Shown one piece after another: positions 5,836 through 7,597 of a stretch of 7,597 nt of DNA; position 1 is the stretch's first letter; the number at the start of each line of letters is the position of its first letter. The position numbers were made by a program, and so were the translations under genes. The stretch comes from RGIG464 sp045643185 (GTDB lineage: Bacteria > Myxococcota_A > Bradymonadia > UBA4248), in the NCBI GenBank assembly GCA_045643185.1, contig JAZUKH010000138.1:1-7597 (forward strand). Reading direction: 5' to 3'. Under the pieces are notes generated by a model. The model saw nothing but the letters and a program-made list of their open reading frames with translations, ran no database searches and was not told the origin of the DNA.

Positions 5836-7597
5836 ATGGGTTTATTTGATAAGATGCTCGGCCATGATGCCGCGTGGTATACCAAAAGAGCTTTGAAATT
5901 CGCGGATCGATCTGACTTTGGTGAGGCTTTGACGCTGGTTAAGAAAGCCGAAAGTCTGGCTGATAACGACGAAGCGAAAAAAGCGGCGTCGGAAGCGCGT
6001 CAAAACATTGAACACCGTACATACGAATTGGCGGTTGAACAGGCTAAGGAATACATGCGAGGTCACATGCACGTGAATGCGCAGAACGCGATCGATCGTG
6101 CGTTGCGCTTCGCCCATTCCGAAGAGGAACGTGACAGCGTGCGTCAGCTCATCGACTCCGACTTGTTCAAAGACGACGGTGAAGTGGCTGCCGAGATCGA
6201 TGAAGCCCCGAAAGTTGAAGGCGAAGAAAAAGTCAGCGGTATGGAACTCGACGATAAGTGGTCGCTCTATGTGGCGCACCTGCCGTTTGCGCGTGCCCAG
6301 CACTTTGAAAAACTCGGTAACGACTTCAAACGCGCTTGGATCGAACTTCAGGAAGGTAATTTTGACGAAGCCATCACTGGTCTCAGTGCCGTCCTCAATG
6401 AACATGAGGATGATGCTGAAGTCATGGTCGAGTTGGGGCGTGCCTACTTTGGTAAGGGTGAATTGCCAAAAGCGCGTGAACTCGTCACCAAAGCTGAAGA
6501 GATCAAACAGAACGATATCGATGTCATGCTGTTGCTCGGTCAGATTCTGTGGTCGATGAAAGACTTTGATGCCGCTGAAAAGATCTTGCAGAAAGCGTAC
6601 GACCAGGAACCGGATAATAACAACGTTTTGGCTGCAGTTGCTCAGCAGGGCCTGATGACGCACGAACTCGAATCGGGTATCGCAGCGGTTGAACAGCTCA
6701 TGGAAAATGTGCCCAAAGACATCTCGGTCCAACGCCTCGCCGCGCGCCTCTATCTCGAAAATGACCAGGAAGAAAAGGCGCTTGAATGCTTTGAAACGAT
6801 CAATCGTCTTTACTGGAACGTCGATCCGCGTACCAAGAAGATCACCTTCGACAAGAATGCTGCGGCTGCGGCTGCGGCGATCTACTTCAAACGCGGTGAA
6901 AAACTTGAACGCGCTGTCGAACTTCTCGATACCGTTCGTGCCTCGACCGAAGGCGATGAGCATATCGGCATTTGTATGCAGCTCGCCGACGTTTACGAGA
7001 AAATGGACAAGAAATCCAAACGCGATGAAGTGCTCAACGAAGCGCTTCGCTTCCTCGATGACAATTACGAAAACTCGAAGGGCGAAAAGCGCATGAACGT
7101 CTGCTTGCAATACGCCGATATCTGCAACAAGATCGGTGATAAGAAGCGCCGTGACGAGAAATTTGAAGAAGGCATCAAATTCCTCGACGATATTTATGAT
7201 CAGACCGAAGGTGAGCGTCGCGTGAACCTGGCTATGCAGTATGCTGAGATCTGCGACAAGTGTGGCAAACAAGACCGCGGTTTGGTCAAGATGAATGAAG
7301 CGCGTGACATCGTTTCTGTCGAGGCGAACAAAGGCAATCCGCTTGCAAAACTCGCCCTTGAAATGATCGAAAAACGCATTAACGGCGAAGAATTGCCTTC
7401 ACCGCAAGAATTTGCCAAGAAACAGCAGGAGATCATTCGTTCGCTTCAGGAGACCGCGCGCGCAGCTCAGGCTGGGCGAGCTTCCATGGCTGGCGTCAAC
7501 GAAGCGGAAGACGCCGACGTCGAAACGCGCAACACGCAGGTCGCGCACCCGACGCAGCTCGATAACAAAGCTGCTGATGCTTTGCTCCGCAGCTTTG
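5836..7597 (+). CDS. TPR-repeat protein (3' end beyond window)
   Basis: An open frame of at least 587 codons with no stop before the window edge. The ribosome binding site AGGAG (5825-5829) lies 6 nt upstream of ATG. There is no signal peptide, so it is probably cytoplasmic. Tetratricopeptide-like helical pairs are clear at about residues 163-196, 195-228, 229-262, 301-324, 342-370, 377-410, 420-453 and 463-493. The last three share a longer period of about 43 residues, with similar phrases such as LQYADICNKIG and MQYAEICDKCG. An acidic linker lies near 111-140. The final visible stretch (about 545-587) is unstructured and contains ETRNTQ and HPTQLD. TPR arrays are protein-interaction scaffolds, and the partner here is unknown. 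Proximity to the kinase and FHA activator suggests, without proving, a scaffold in the same pathway. Confidence 0.88.
   Translation, partial: MGLFDKMLGHDAAWYTKRALKFADRSDFGEALTLVKKAESLADNDEAKKAASEARQNIEHRTYELAVEQAKEYMRGHMHVNAQNAIDRALRFAHSEEERDSVRQLIDSDLFKDDGEVAAEIDEAPKVEGEEKVSGMELDDKWSLYVAHLPFARAQHFEKLGNDFKRAWIELQEGNFDEAITGLSAVLNEHEDDAEVMVELGRAYFGKGELPKARELVTKAEEIKQNDIDVMLLLGQILWSMKDFDAAEKILQKAYDQEPDNNNVLAAVAQQGLMTHELESGIAAVEQLMENVPKDISVQRLAARLYLENDQEEKALECFETINRLYWNVDPRTKKITFDKNAAAAAAAIYFKRGEKLERAVELLDTVRASTEGDEHIGICMQLADVYEKMDKKSKRDEVLNEALRFLDDNYENSKGEKRMNVCLQYADICNKIGDKKRRDEKFEEGIKFLDDIYDQTEGERRVNLAMQYAEICDKCGKQDRGLVKMNEARDIVSVEANKGNPLAKLALEMIEKRINGEELPSPQEFAKKQQEIIRSLQETARAAQAGRASMAGVNEAEDADVETRNTQVAHPTQLDNKAADALLRSF

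Noticed and set aside
5842..7272. 476-codon open frame on the minus strand
   Set aside because: It lies wholly antisense to the TPR gene, which has a strong ribosome binding site and clear repeat character. The translated minus frame is Phe/Val-rich without a recognisable domain and arises from codon bias.

Overview
The window is a gene-dense bacterial segment of roughly balanced base composition. Every supported gene reads left to right. The gene set is a Hanks-type Ser/Thr kinase with one membrane span, an FHA-GAF-sigma54 activator, a lipoprotein of no recognised family and a long TPR protein. This combination fits a predatory or social deltaproteobacterium-like lineage, such as Myxococcota or Bradymonadia. 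That placement is inferred from gene content only and is not secure.

Layout: (1) 1-142 is a 21-bp tandem repeat that runs in from the left edge. (2) 161-1844 is a good sigma70-type promoter, a leader with two small hairpins and the kinase gene. (3) 1845-2125 is intergenic and holds a T8G9 tract, one copy of a structured repeat element, a perfect 15-bp bidirectional terminator and a palindrome upstream of the next gene. (4) 2126-3097 encodes a family-4-like uracil-DNA glycosylase (UDG) with a low-complexity linker. (5) 3097-3165 is a second copy of the structured element, inverted, beginning on the last base of the glycosylase stop codon. (6) 3204-5006 encodes the FHA-GAF-AAA+-HTH activator. 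It overlaps by 4 nt the lipoprotein gene at 5003-5695. (7) 5836-7597 is the 5' part of a TPR gene that runs off the right edge.

How the genes may work together: the kinase could supply phospho-threonine signals, and the FHA domain of the activator is the class of module that reads them, linking the signal to sigma54-dependent transcription. The translationally coupled lipoprotein may be an envelope partner or sensor, and the TPR protein a scaffold. These links are inferences from domain types and proximity. The glycosylase looks like a DNA-maintenance gene that happens to lie between the signalling genes.

The strongest unusual signal is the pair of about 70-bp intergenic elements at 1864-1935 and 3097-3165. 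In inverted orientation they share nearly identical outer sequence. Their central hairpins differ by paired, compensatory base changes, which points to selection on structure.
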